Below, piece by piece: positions 45,689 through 54,861 of a DNA stretch of 64,000 nucleotides. Each line of letters starts with the position of its first letter. Position 1 is the first letter of the stretch. The translations under genes and the position numbers were made by a program. Below the pieces are notes generated by a model, which did no database searches, was not told the DNA's origin, and saw nothing but the letters and a program-made list of their open reading frames with translations. Source of the stretch: Anthostomella pinea (Eukaryota; Ascomycota; Sordariomycetes; Xylariales; Xylariaceae); assembly GCA_963556695.1 (NCBI GenBank), contig CAUWAG010000019.1:1302001-1366000 (forward strand), read 5' to 3'.

Positions 45689-45784
45689 TGCCGGCACCTA
45701 CTAACGACGGTGCCAACGCCATCACCGCTAAGGAGGCGGAGACGATGGTCAACGTGTTCAAGTCGTCCCGCCGGGGACATTGAA
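45689..45784 (+). pseudogene. N-terminal fragment of a short Myb-like fungal protein (copy A)
   Basis: Open frame of 31 codons with the family start TNDGANAITAKEAETMVNVFKS, then SRRGH and a stop. The same block recurs at 45891-45923 and 46908-46994. Intact fungal members are short DNA-binding-like proteins with a Myb/SANT-like helical domain; this copy lacks all but the first helix. Confidence 0.55.
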
Positions 45785-45890
45785 TATACGTTTGACACCG
45801 TTGATTTCTTATTGATTTCTCATTGATATAACCTCATGGCATACGGACTACCGTTCAGTCTGATCTGTCCTTCCGCCATGGTGAGAAGTC

Positions 45891-46802
45891 AACGTGTTCA
45901 AGACAGTGAAGAATGCCCCGGCGGTAAGTCACAACGTCCACCTGGTATAAGGGCCGGCCGCCGATACTGCCTCCCACTTGCACCTCACTCACTTCCCATA
46001 ATGCCTCTCCCTTAGGCACTTTGCCTACTCCGGAAGAGTACCACTGACAGTCATGATCCAGATTGACTTCGAGACCTTTGCCGCCCATGGCGGCTACAAG
46101 AATACCAAGTCAGCCAGCACCATCTGAAGCCGGTTGAGAAACAGGCTCAGTCTCGTGCCGACTCCGGCTCCTGGTGGTTCTGATGGTGGTGGCGGTACTG
46201 GCGCGCCTGGTGCTCCCGCGGCTCCTCCTTCTCGTTCGCCGCCGCTACTGGTACCTCGACCCTCGCTCAAGCGTAAGGAGAAGAAGACTGGCGACACCAT
46301 GTAGAAAGCCACTGCCGCTACCAAGCGAGGCGCTGCTCCCAGCGACGAGAACCTTCATGAAGAAATCGTCATGCCGGCGTACGACCATAAGGACATGACG
46401 AACAAGGCGGTAGCGGAGTACAACAAGTACACCATGGAGGGGGCCGAAGATGATGACGCCGAAGAAGATAACGAGGTTGTCGAGGTTCCCGCGCCGAAGA
46501 AGAACACCCGAGGCACCAACACCAGCGACTAGTAAGTACACACCCAACCAGAACTGAATTCACTTCTCTTTGATGTATCATGTTTCTGACCTTTCACACA
46601 GCGGCCACTTTGCCAACCGAGGTCAGCTCTCGGATGATCAGCCCGGTCACAAGAAGCGAAAGGGTGGTAACAAAGATGCTGCCGTCCAGCCCTCACCCTC
46701 GAAGAAGAGAAAGCTCAGTCTCGTCCCGACTCCGGCTCCTGGTGGTCGTGGTGATCAGCCTGTCAGGGAAGAAGGAAAGTCTGCAGCATCGATCCTCACT
46801 TG
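45891..46802 (+). pseudogene. Short Myb-like fungal protein pseudogene (copy C, longest copy)
   Basis: Three exons are recognisable. The first (from about 45891) reads VNVFKTVKNAPA to a GTAAGT donor. The second (about 46061-46531) begins IDFETFAAHGGYKNTKSAST, the core of the fungal Myb-like fold, then a stop where Trp is expected, RLRNRLSLVPTPAPGG, a Gly/Pro/Ala-rich part, KRKEKKTGDTM, a second stop, and an acidic tail. The third (46602-46802) follows a 70 bp intron (donor GTAAGT, branch CTGAC, acceptor ACAG) and repeats KLSLVPTPAPGG. The N-terminus is disrupted by a 7-bp insertion in the conserved ATGGTC-AACGTG word. The two in-frame stops (one plausibly TGG-to-TGA) fit RIP. Confidence 0.65.
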
Positions 46803-46907
46803 AGTCAACTAAGCCGCTTCGCTTCGTTCATCCCTTTCCTTTTCTTCTTTCGATCACCTAGGGAGAGAGACGCCCTCACGTTGTTACTCCTCCCTTCCTC
46901 CCTCAAG

Positions 46908-47015
46908 ATGGCACTTACCGACGACGGTACCAATGCGATCACCACCAAGCAGGCGGAGACCATGGTCACCCTCTTCAAGTCGATGAAGTATGCCCCGCAA
47001 TCTGGGCATATAAGC
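46908..47015 (+). pseudogene. N-terminal fragment of a short Myb-like fungal protein (copy B)
   Basis: Begins MALTDDGTNAITTKQAETMV, then TLFKSMKYAP, and ends where an unrelated repeat (also found near 48.2 and 49.1 kb) is fused. The preceding leader is pyrimidine-rich. It is a truncated duplicate of the copies at 45.7 and 45.9 kb. Confidence 0.55.
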
Positions 47016-47166
47016 CACACTTCCTCCATTTCTTGGAACGGTGGACGAGCTGTGAAGAGACGAGGTGCACCACCTTTCCCTCACTTCTCACCCACCCCTG
47101 CACCTCGTCTGCTCAGAGCTCTTCCTATCTTCTCCAGTCATTCACCGTTCCAAGAACTCCGCAACC

Positions 47167-47310
47167 ATGGCTCCGAACCCCGCAGCTGCCCGAACGGTAT
47201 GGGACGACAATACCAGAATAGACCTACTACCAACCCGAAAGGCGACAAGCAACCATTCATTTGGGAGAGCCGGGTCCTGCATGACCTTAAAAGGCATTCC
47301 GGAGTGGTAG
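47167..47310 (+). pseudogene. Truncated copy of a second short family (ARTVWDD type), copy 1
   Basis: Starts MAPNPAAARTVWDDNTRIDL. Two relatives (49269 and 49599) share this start and a homologous leader (CTCTTCCTATCTTC...CAACCATG type). The block W-D-D-x3-R-x-DLL resembles the start of short fungal Myb-like proteins (WDD..DLL.A). After DLL this copy joins a sequence shared with copy 2 (CATTCATTTGGGAGAGCCGG) and stops. Confidence 0.5.
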
Positions 47311-47317
47311 AGGAGAG

Positions 47318-47810
47318 TGTTACGAACCAACAAATACCATGGCCTGTTGGAGGGCCAAGGGGAGTACACCAAGAACCAATGGAATCAGAAGCCAGGAACG
47401 GAACAATGGGTATTACGGATTACATACAAAAGGTCACGTGATGGATCACGGGATCACGGAGTGAGCCTGCGAGGATCACTGGATCAGGGAGTGAGCCAGT
47501 GAGCATCACTCTGGGACAAGGTGATCCTACTCTATTAGTGAGGGAGAGATTGGATATATAAGGACAGGTATTTCTCAGCTAGATAGATAGATAGTCTTTA
47601 TCTCAGTAATTAATCTAAGCATCTTAGCCAACCCTAAGATAGAAGAAATCTCCTGACGACTCGACTACACAGTGAACCCAGTTCAGACCAAGCCCCAGCA
47701 TCTGAGTGTCTTCTAGTTGATAGAAGCCTCTATCGTCTTTTGTGTTGACTTATCTCAGAATATAAACCTTATAGAACCCTTTAGCCTTATAGGTTAGATG
47801 GCTCGTCACA
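47318..47810 (+). mobile_element. Solo LTR (copy 1), forward orientation
   Basis: 493 bp, starting TGTTACGAACCAACAAATAC and ending GATGGCTCGTCACA, i.e. TG...CA with short inverted ends as in LTR retrotransposons. A near-identical copy lies inverted at 48305-48798. No gag, pol or primer-binding site lies beside it, so it is a solo LTR. Flanks are GAGAG (47313-47317) and AGGTA (47811-47815), not a matching pair. Confidence 0.9.
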
Positions 47811-48304
47811 AGGTAGTATTTATAAAAAGAATAAAACATTACTTATATTTCGTTTTTTGTGGCTCTTTATCTTTTTATAAATATCCCTTTTTTTTTTTTT
47901 ACCTATTACTCATACCCCGTCTCTTTTAACTCTTTTTTTAAAAAATTATTTACGGCCTTTTATTTATTATTTTCTAAATGCTTTTTAAGGCTATATAAGA
48001 CCTGGCTTTTTAAAATAAATAGTTAGTTATCGTTTTACATTGTAGGGCTGACATAGCCTTAAAAAGCTTAGTTAAATTAAATCAATAATCAACTTTAAAC
48101 AAAAAAAACTTATAAAAAAGCTTTAAAAAGAAAGAGTTTTTTATAAAAAAAAAGCTGCGATAAAACAAGGTGCAAGTGGTAGGTGAGAAGTGAGGGAGAG
48201 GTGGTGTTTATAGAAGGAGTTGAGCACCACTTGCACCTCGTCATCTTCACAGCTCTTCCTCTTTTCATAGCTCTTCCTTGTCCGTAGCTTATCCACGGCC
48301 TCTC
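47811..48304. repeat. Inverted segment between the two LTRs (AT-rich repeat plus paralogous leader)
   Basis: 494 bp. The left ~360 bp is very A+T-rich and is related, in reverse orientation, to the AT-rich stretch 48799-49070; the right part is related, in reverse, to leaders of the ARTVWDD family (GAGCACCACTTGCACCTCGT). The flank evidence shows the whole segment was inverted between the LTRs. No reading frame. Confidence 0.8.
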
Positions 48305-48798
48305 TGTGACGAGCCGTCTAACCTATAAGGCTAAAGGGTTCTATAAGGTTTATATTCTGAGATAAGTCAACACAAAAGATGATAGAGGCTTCTATCAACT
48401 AGAAGACACTCAGATGCTGGGGCTTGGTCTGAACTGGGTTCACTGTGTAGTCGAGTCGTCAGGAGATTTCTTCTATCTTAGGGTTGGCTAAGATACTTAG
48501 ATTAATTACTGAAATAAAGACTATCTATCTATCTAGCTAAGAAATGCCTGTCCTTATATATCCAATCTCTCCCTCACTGATAGAATAGGATCAGCTTGTC
48601 CCAGAGTGATGCTCACTGGCTCACTCTCTAATCCAGTGATCCTTGCAGGCTCACTTCGTGATTCAGTGATCCGTCATGTGACCGCTTGTTATGTAATCTG
48701 TAATACCCATTGTTCCATTCCTGGCTTATGATTTTATTGGTTCTTGGTGTGCTCCCCTTGGCCCCCTAACAGGCCGTAGTATTTGTTGGTTCGTAACA
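48305..48798 (-). mobile_element. Solo LTR (copy 2), reverse orientation
   Basis: 494 bp, reverse complement of copy 1 with few differences. Flanks on the plus strand are CTCTC (48300-48304) and TACCT (48799-48803). These are the reverse complements of copy 1's left and right flanks respectively, so the target duplications of the two LTRs have been exchanged. Confidence 0.9.
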
Positions 48799-49070
48799 TA
48801 CCTTTTTTTTTATTTCTTACTTATCATTTGCATTTTGTTTTATTATAGGGGTTTTAAAAAAAATCCTTTTTAAAAAATCTCTTTTTGTTTAAACTCAATT
48901 ATCGTTCTAACTGAGCTATGCTTCTTAAGGCCGCATTAGCCCGCACGACGTAAAATAACATTTATTTATTTATTTAAAAAAGCTAGGCCCCGTATAACTT
49001 TAAAAGGCATTTAGAAAGTAATAAACAAAAAGCCGTAAATAATCTATAAAAAAAAAAGCTAGGAAAAAAC
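48799..49070. repeat. AT-rich RIP-like repeat
   Basis: About 270 bp, mostly A/T, with a GCCGTAAATAATC-containing block related to the inverted AT-rich segment at 47811-48170. No coding frame. It precedes the leader of the next ARTVWDD-family copy. Confidence 0.7.
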
Positions 49071-49268
49071 GAAGTGCAAGTGGTAGGTGAGAAGTGAGCG
49101 AAAGGTAGTGTTTGTGAAAAGATGAAGAGCCGTGAAGAGACGAGGTGCAAGTGGTGCTCCACTCCTTCCACAAACACCACCCTTCCCACACTTCTCACCT
49201 TCCACTCCCACCTCGTTCATTCCCAGCTCTTTCTCTCTTCCCATTCGCCATTCGAAGAAACTTCAACC

Positions 49269-49511
49269 ATGCCTCCCAAGGCTACACTCGCTCGCACCAC
49301 GTGGGACGACACCACGCGGACCGACCTTCTACTAGGTACCTACCCGAAAGACGACAACCATTCATTTGGGAGAGCCGGGTCCTGCATGACCTTAAAAGGC
49401 ATTCAGGGAGTGGTAGACGAGAGGCGGTGGGTGGCGATGTTGAGGAAGAGCTGTGAAGATGACGACGCCTCCGACGCTCGCGAGCCTGACTTCAACGTCT
49501 CTCAACTTTGA
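49269..49511 (+). pseudogene. ARTVWDD-family short gene, copy 2
   Basis: Starts MPPKATLARTTWDDTTRTDL, then joins the sequence shared with copy 1 (FGRAGSCMTLKG frame) and runs to a stop with an acidic end (CEDDDASDAREPDF). The frame may be intact as an 81-codon ORF, but the joined middle suggests a rearranged copy. The shared stretch (about 49358-49425) continues past the LTR insertion point of copy 1 and acts as its empty-site relative. Confidence 0.45.
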
Positions 49512-49598
49512 CATTGACAACGAAGCCGGAGGTTGGAGACGTCGTTTCTTCACAGCTCTTTCTCTATTCCCATCCACCGTTCAAAAAAGGCTTCAACC

Positions 49599-49799
49599 AT
49601 GCCCTCCAAAGCCGCATCAGCCCGCACCGTGTGGGACGATACTACACGGACCGACCTGCTGCAGGCACTTATGGACGTTGCCGCGCCCACTCCCGACGAG
49701 TGGCACGCCATTATGGACGTCTGTCACTCGACCGGGGCAATGAGCGAAGCTTTGTCCGCCAGGTGTGCGTTTTTGAGTTCGAACACAGAGGAGGAGTAG
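49599..49799 (+). CDS. ARTVWDD-family short protein, copy 3
   Basis: 67-codon frame, the best-preserved member: PSKAASARTVWDDTTRTDLL, then QALMDVAAPTPDEWHAIMDV. The pattern WDD-x6-LL-x-ALMD-x9-EW is that of short fungal Myb-like/"histone H1-like" accessory proteins. A stop comes after SSNTEEE; another frame (ending NLANMANYIDRHHDDE at 49903) may be the original C-terminus, reached by a +1 shift. Function unknown. Confidence 0.45.
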   Translation: MPSKAASARTVWDDTTRTDLLQALMDVAAPTPDEWHAIMDVCHSTGAMSEALSARCAFLSSNTEEE

Positions 49800-49903
49800 G
49801 AGGAGGTCGCCGCGACGGCCAGGCGAGTCCCAGAATTGGCATCACGGTGGTGAACCTGGCTAACATGGCCAACTACATCGACCGACACCACGACGATGAG
49901 TAA

Positions 49904-50431
49904 TCGTCAGCGAGCCGACTGGATCGAGATGGTCAACGGCTGGCCTCCCTTCCCCGAGGGCACCGTCGACCCCCATGCTGCCAATTCCGGATGACGATCT
50001 AGCTGCGTTTGCTTGCATGGGCACTCGTGGGTGCTCCAGATAGTCCTCTTGACGGAGGGGCGAAAGAAGCGAAGCCAGGCCACCAACCGGGTGGTAGACG
50101 AGGACTCGAAGACGATAGCGAGGTTAACATACACCATCCTGAACAATTTTCTTTCCACATGATCTCACGTGACTCGAAGAGGCTGCGGCGAGAATGCAGG
50201 ACATAGCTAGCTGCTTGGTGTGCTTCTTGAAAGGCAAGTCTGCAGGAAGCATGGGACTCGGGATCACTCTCGTCTAGTCCCTGTACCGTCTGGAACATGA
50301 CGAGGAAGCTGCTTCTGAGGAAGAGATGGCTATGTATTACAAGGTCTGTATGCTCTCCGAGAAGGAATCCGAGGTACTTCTACCAATTCCTCACATCTCC
50401 GTGCTGTGCGCAGTTCAAATTTGCTGCAGTA
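49904..50431. other. Intergenic stretch up to the Fot1-like transposon
   Basis: 0.5 kb. The minus-strand frame ending at 50330 contains KFELRTARRCEELV next to the transposon and may be the last exon of the CenH3-like pseudogene. Otherwise nothing recognised. Confidence 0.35.
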
Positions 50432-53010
50432 ACGGCGGGGGCATATAAATGGGACAGCCCCATAAGTGGGACAGTTTTCACACCCAACATCACAATGTTC
50501 ACTTACACACATCTCCATATCCAATGAAGCCCTAGATACCGTAAGTACGGCATCTGAATTGTCTTTTCTTGTTGTTTCTTTTGATATGGTTTCATTAGGT
50601 GTAGCCCAACGGGATGTGTTGAATACACGGATGTTGATTGATTGATGCTATTGATTGTTCTGCTCTGCGTGCAGAGATTGATCATCTGTCTTCTTGGTGG
50701 GTCAGATGCCCTGTGCGTCTCTGCCCCACTGGAGATCTTCCAGTGTCTATCTCCGGCTCCCATTCAACAGGATGGGCCGTTGTGGGGTTCGGAAGTTAGC
50801 ACTCCCGGGCCTAATCTGAGGGGTAATGGCCCCTGTGGCCCCTATCCCTTTGAACCCAGCAGACTCTTTGCTGTTTTTTTTCTTTTCTTTTCTGTAAGCA
50901 TCATAGGTTTCAGTACGTTAGAATGCCTCCTTTGTACACGCCAGAAGACCTTGAAGAGACGATTGCGGCTGTGAACGACAACATGTCGCTTCGCAAGGCC
51001 TCCCTCCACTTTGGAGTGCCAAAATCAACTCTCTCGCGCAAGGTAGACGGCACCACGATGCCTCAAATCCAGAATAGGCGTAAGGGGGCTCGTAATAGGC
51101 AGAAAATAAGCCATGAACAGGAGTCTAAGGTAGTCTCATAGATACTGCATTAAGAAAAGGCTGGCCATGTGCCAACTCACGGCAATGTGAGGTACATTAT
51201 CTGCCGGATCCTACAATCTGAGGGCAAGGCAGGTCACTTAGAGGGCAAATACATGCGAAACTTCATCCGAAGGCACCCAGAGATCAAGACCAAGGTGGGT
51301 AGGAAGCTTGACTACAAGCGTATCAACACCACCATGCCCGAGAACGTCAATGCCTTCCATGACCTTTATAAGGAGTTCGCCTTCATCCAACCCAAAAACC
51401 GAACAAATGTCAATAAGTACGGCATTATGCAGGGCCGGCAATACGTAAATGTCCAATCTAAGTGGTTGGCAGACGGCTGACCGGTCAATTATAGGTTTGA
51501 TGGCCTTGTAATAGGCAGTTCTGGCTTAAAAGGGGCCAACGTCAAGTCTAACAACGATCGTACGTGGATGACAGTGGTCGAATCGATCACAGCAACTGAG
51601 ACAAAGCTCCGGCCGCTCGTGATCTTTAAAGCGAAGTTGATACAGACGCAGTGGTTCAAAGAGCAGCTCATCAAGGAGCATCTCGCATAGCAGACTAAAT
51701 AGTGACGTAATTCATCAACGGCTGGTCCTCGAACGAGATCGCGTTGCAGTGGCTTGAGAAAGCAAGTTAGTTACCATTACATGGCGTTAACTACATGCTA
51801 ATAAAGCCCCAGGTGTATCTACCTGGTACTGCTCCCAAAGATCCAGATGATTTTGCCTATTAGTGCTTGACAGCCATGGCAGCCACTGCTCGGACGAGTT
51901 TATATATCTGTGCTATATAAACGTTTATATGTACTTTTTCCCTGATCATACGGTAGGCTACATGCTTAATTAGTAGTTATTTTGCTAATAGGGGTAGTCT
52001 CACATCTTCCAGCCCTTGGATTTGACCGTTTTCTCTGTGGTGAAGGCCGCCTACCGCCGCCTGATCGCCTAGCTTGGCCAGCTCAATGATTCAGCCCCTA
52101 TTGGGAATATTAGGTTCCTTTCTTGCTTAGCAAAAGCTTGCAATGAAGCTACGCTGGCTATCGTGCCTTCGGGATGGCATGCTGCTGGGCTTTGGCCTGT
52201 AAATCGGCAAAAAACGCTGGCGAACGAGTATGTGGTGAAGGCAGGGGAGATCCAAGCTGCAGCAGAGGCTATAATGAACCCAGAGGTCACACCCGAAGCA
52301 CCAGAAGTCCCTAAATCAAGGCAGGACATAGCCCTGATGCTATCAGCAGTTGCTGGGACCTCTGAGCAGTGAGTAGGAGTCCGTTCGGTTACGAAAGAGT
52401 ACGATGAGACGGTGGTTGAGCTAGCGCTTGCAAAAGAGCTGCTAGAAGCAAAAGACGCCAAAATTGAGCGTTTATAGCTAAAGAAGCGCCGTAAGGCCCC
52501 TCAAGAAGAGCCTAATTAACGGCTATAGAGAGTTGGGGACGTTATTCAGGAGCAAATTGAGCATACGGAGGCCGCACGAGCTGTGATTGAACAGCGGGCA
52601 GAGAGACGACGAATAATCGCTGAATTACAGAACCTTGGTACTGACGAATCAGAGAGATCACTCTCTGAGTTCTATGAAGAGTCTAAATTGTTAGATTTAG
52701 AGGAATTGGAGGGATTCCTGCCCTCTGAAGAGGATGAAGGGGTTGCTGTTGATGAAAGAGAGAATGACACGGATGATGAAGCCAAAGAGCCCATTGTGGC
52801 TCGATCTTCGCGCCGCGCAATCCGCCAGCCTGCGCGATACTGGGAGAGTAATTAGTATTTCTAAAAACTCTAAGAAAAGGTGATTCTATTGCTATATTCA
52901 CATTATCTAGAATCTCAATTCAAATGGAGTTATCTGTGGGTGCAAGTGTGGCTTTTTGGTGTGAAAACTGTCCCACTTATGGGGCTGTCCCACTCATATG
53001 CCCCCGCCGT
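50432..53010 (+). mobile_element. Fot1/pogo-type (Tc1/mariner) DNA transposon, degenerate
   Basis: 2579 bp with ~55 bp terminal inverted repeats (ACGGCGGGGGCATAT...) flanked by TA on both sides (50430-50431, 53011-53012). The long TIRs carry an internal GGGACAG word twice. The transposase frame lies at 50923-52855. Confidence 0.93.
50923..52855 (+). pseudogene. Fot1/pogo-type transposase with CENP-B-like HTH and DDE domain, inactive
   Basis: The N-terminal psq-type helix-turn-helix reads NDNMSLRKASLHFGVPKSTL, followed by the second HTH (LEGKYMRNFIRRHPEI). DDE-domain remains: VVESITATETKLRPLVIFKA, FINGWSSNEIALQWLEK near 51710, ILDSHGSHCSDEF near 51870, and SHLQPLDLTVFSVVKAAYRR near 52005, the last two in shifted frames. 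The C-terminus (52163-52372, 52583-52855) is helical and acidic, ending RQPARYWESN. Stops at 51139, 51154, 51478, 51688 and others mostly fit CAA-to-TAA or TGG-to-TAG changes. So the element is not autonomous today. Confidence 0.9.
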
Positions 53011-53050
53011 TAGTCTACGAACCATTCGCATGTGCTCCTAAAACGGGTCA

Positions 53051-53430
53051 GAAAGGCACGAACCACACATTTATAGTGACCCGCTTGCATATAGCAGCAA
53101 CTTCCTGAATAGGTGGCACAGGTAAGCTTCGGTCGCCTCTTGAAGCGCATCGAGTGCGTTTGGCGTGAACCGATGGCCAGATTCTTCCGTGGTTACGCTT
53201 TGGGTGATTTCTCGGACCTGCAATATGCATGTCAGAGGCTGCATTACGAAAAACATCACTCTAATGATGCATGATAGGTAAGTACGTACCAGTCGCAAGA
53301 AGGCTGGCTTCGGGATCAGGAGGTCCGTCCCCTACTGCAAGCGCCGGATCTCTCGCAGTGCAGACATGCCTGGCTTGGCACGGCGACGGACATGACGCTT
53401 GGCGGGTGCATTCTTGGTTGGAGGCGGCAT
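53051..53430 (-). pseudogene. Centromeric histone H3 (CenH3/CENP-A)-like pseudogene
   Basis: Exon 1 (53430-53290) encodes a basic N-tail and KPGMSALREIRRLQ, then an in-frame TAG, then GTDLLIPKPAFLRL, which corresponds to the alpha-N and alpha-1 start of H3. A 72 bp intron (53289-53218, donor GTACGT, branch CTGAC, acceptor GCAG) leads to VREITQSVTTEESGHRFTPN and ALDALQEATEAYLCHL, i.e. alpha-1, loop 1 and alpha-2. A frameshift after HL puts the next block, AICKRVTIN, in another frame. The extended, diverged loop 1 and the LQEATEAYL helix fit CenH3 better than canonical H3. Nonsense codon plus frameshift make it inactive. CenH3 is normally single copy, so the functional gene should be elsewhere. 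Confidence 0.8.
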
Positions 53431-54861
53431 CGTGAATAAGGAGGCTCGGGAATTCTTGTGGTAGTTGTCTGTGAAGTTCGGGCGTTGTCTCGGTTGGCAA
53501 CCGCTGGTCTGATATGGGAGATGAGAAGTACGTTGGTTGCGTCCGAACACACCTGATGGTGGACGTTGCATGGCAATAGGTTGAAATATAGATTTACAGC
53601 GCAATAATAAGCGCTGCTGCCGCTATTTAGGCCCATTGCCCCTTCAAGCAGATCCATTGACCTTGGACCTGCTCTTCATCTGCGGCTGGATGACATGGCC
53701 AGAACTGTCCACACCCGAGAGGAACTCGTCAAAGATGAACATGACCTCCTCGACGCCCTCAACCTCGGATATCTCATCCGATATCTCTGCGAAAGACCCG
53801 TATGATCCGACCAGTGTCCCTCCCGAGCCAAGTTCAGTCCTTTAAGGCATGCATCGAAAGTGGCACACCGTTCTATGTTGACCGGATGTCCCAACGTAGT
53901 TATCAAACTCCGTACCGTCAATTGAGGATCGGCCTGCGTAAGTATCTTTCGCAGTCTACCCTGCAACCCAGGCCAAGGCTTCGTGGTCGACGCCTTCGCA
54001 GTATTCTACCATTTTGTCGTTGCGGCTTCGTCGGTCTCGTCGGCAATACACGTAAGAAGGGCCTATAGCGCGTCAAAGAATAATGCCGGGTTACGAAGAA
54101 GAAGAAGAAGTTGTCGGATGGTCATACCATGGCTTCTACATATCGTCCCGTCTCCGTCGCCGCATCGGCTAGCACCAGCCGGATTAGTCCCCTCTTCTCA
54201 ATGCTCCGAAGGTGTGTTAGATTTCAAAGTGTTCTATTAAGGAGAGGAATTCCAGCTACTCTGGAGCGGCCAGAATGGGCCTATATATATCCAAGATACT
54301 AAAGGAAAGGATACGTGGCCTTATATTGGCCACGTATGTGACAGAGTCACAAATGGGGATGGTGATCCTGAAGGATGACTATGGATGGGCTAACGTAGCC
54401 CAGAATCCAACAAGGTGTCGGGAAATGCGGATCCGCCCGACGGGAGTTTTACGGGGTCAGACTTGGGCCAGCGACAGATCCCCGGCTCAGGTCGGATCTA
54501 GAGTGAGCTGACCGTGAAGATACTTCATGTAAGTTTCATCGAGATGCATGGTCATTCATCCCAGTCGTTTGAGACTTCTGCCAGCTTTTGAGGACACACG
54601 GTAATGGTGATGGCCTCGATTAGTATCGGCTTCCGGCGAAAAGTCTCGACGACCAAGCCTTACGGCCTTAACCCATAGCTGATGACTTGCAGAGGATTGG
54701 CGGAATGCTGACCCAAACGAAGACCTTTATTTTTATATGTGGTAATCAAACTGGCTCATCTATTCGTACACGGCGATATCTTCAAGACGCCGTATCAACA
54801 CACAATGACTGACAAACCACTTTTCCAAAGACTTCCCGTAACAATATACCTGATCCCATTC
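53431..54861. other. Intergenic stretch; possible coding remnant on the minus strand
   Basis: 1.4 kb. On the minus strand at about 53645-53850 a frame reads EISDEISEVEGVEEVMFIFD then EFLSGVDSSGHV; it looks protein-like (acidic, hydrophobic alternation) but no family was recognised. The rest has only short frames. Confidence 0.35.

Noticed and set aside
47318..48798. Complete LTR retrotransposon
   Set aside because: The LTRs are inverted, not direct, and the 494 bp between them has no gag/pol, primer-binding site or polypurine tract.
53051..53430. Canonical histone H3 pseudogene
   Set aside because: Loop 1 is longer and diverged (QSVTTEESGHRF), the N-tail lacks the H3 ARTKQTAR start, and the LQEATEAYL helix fits CenH3.
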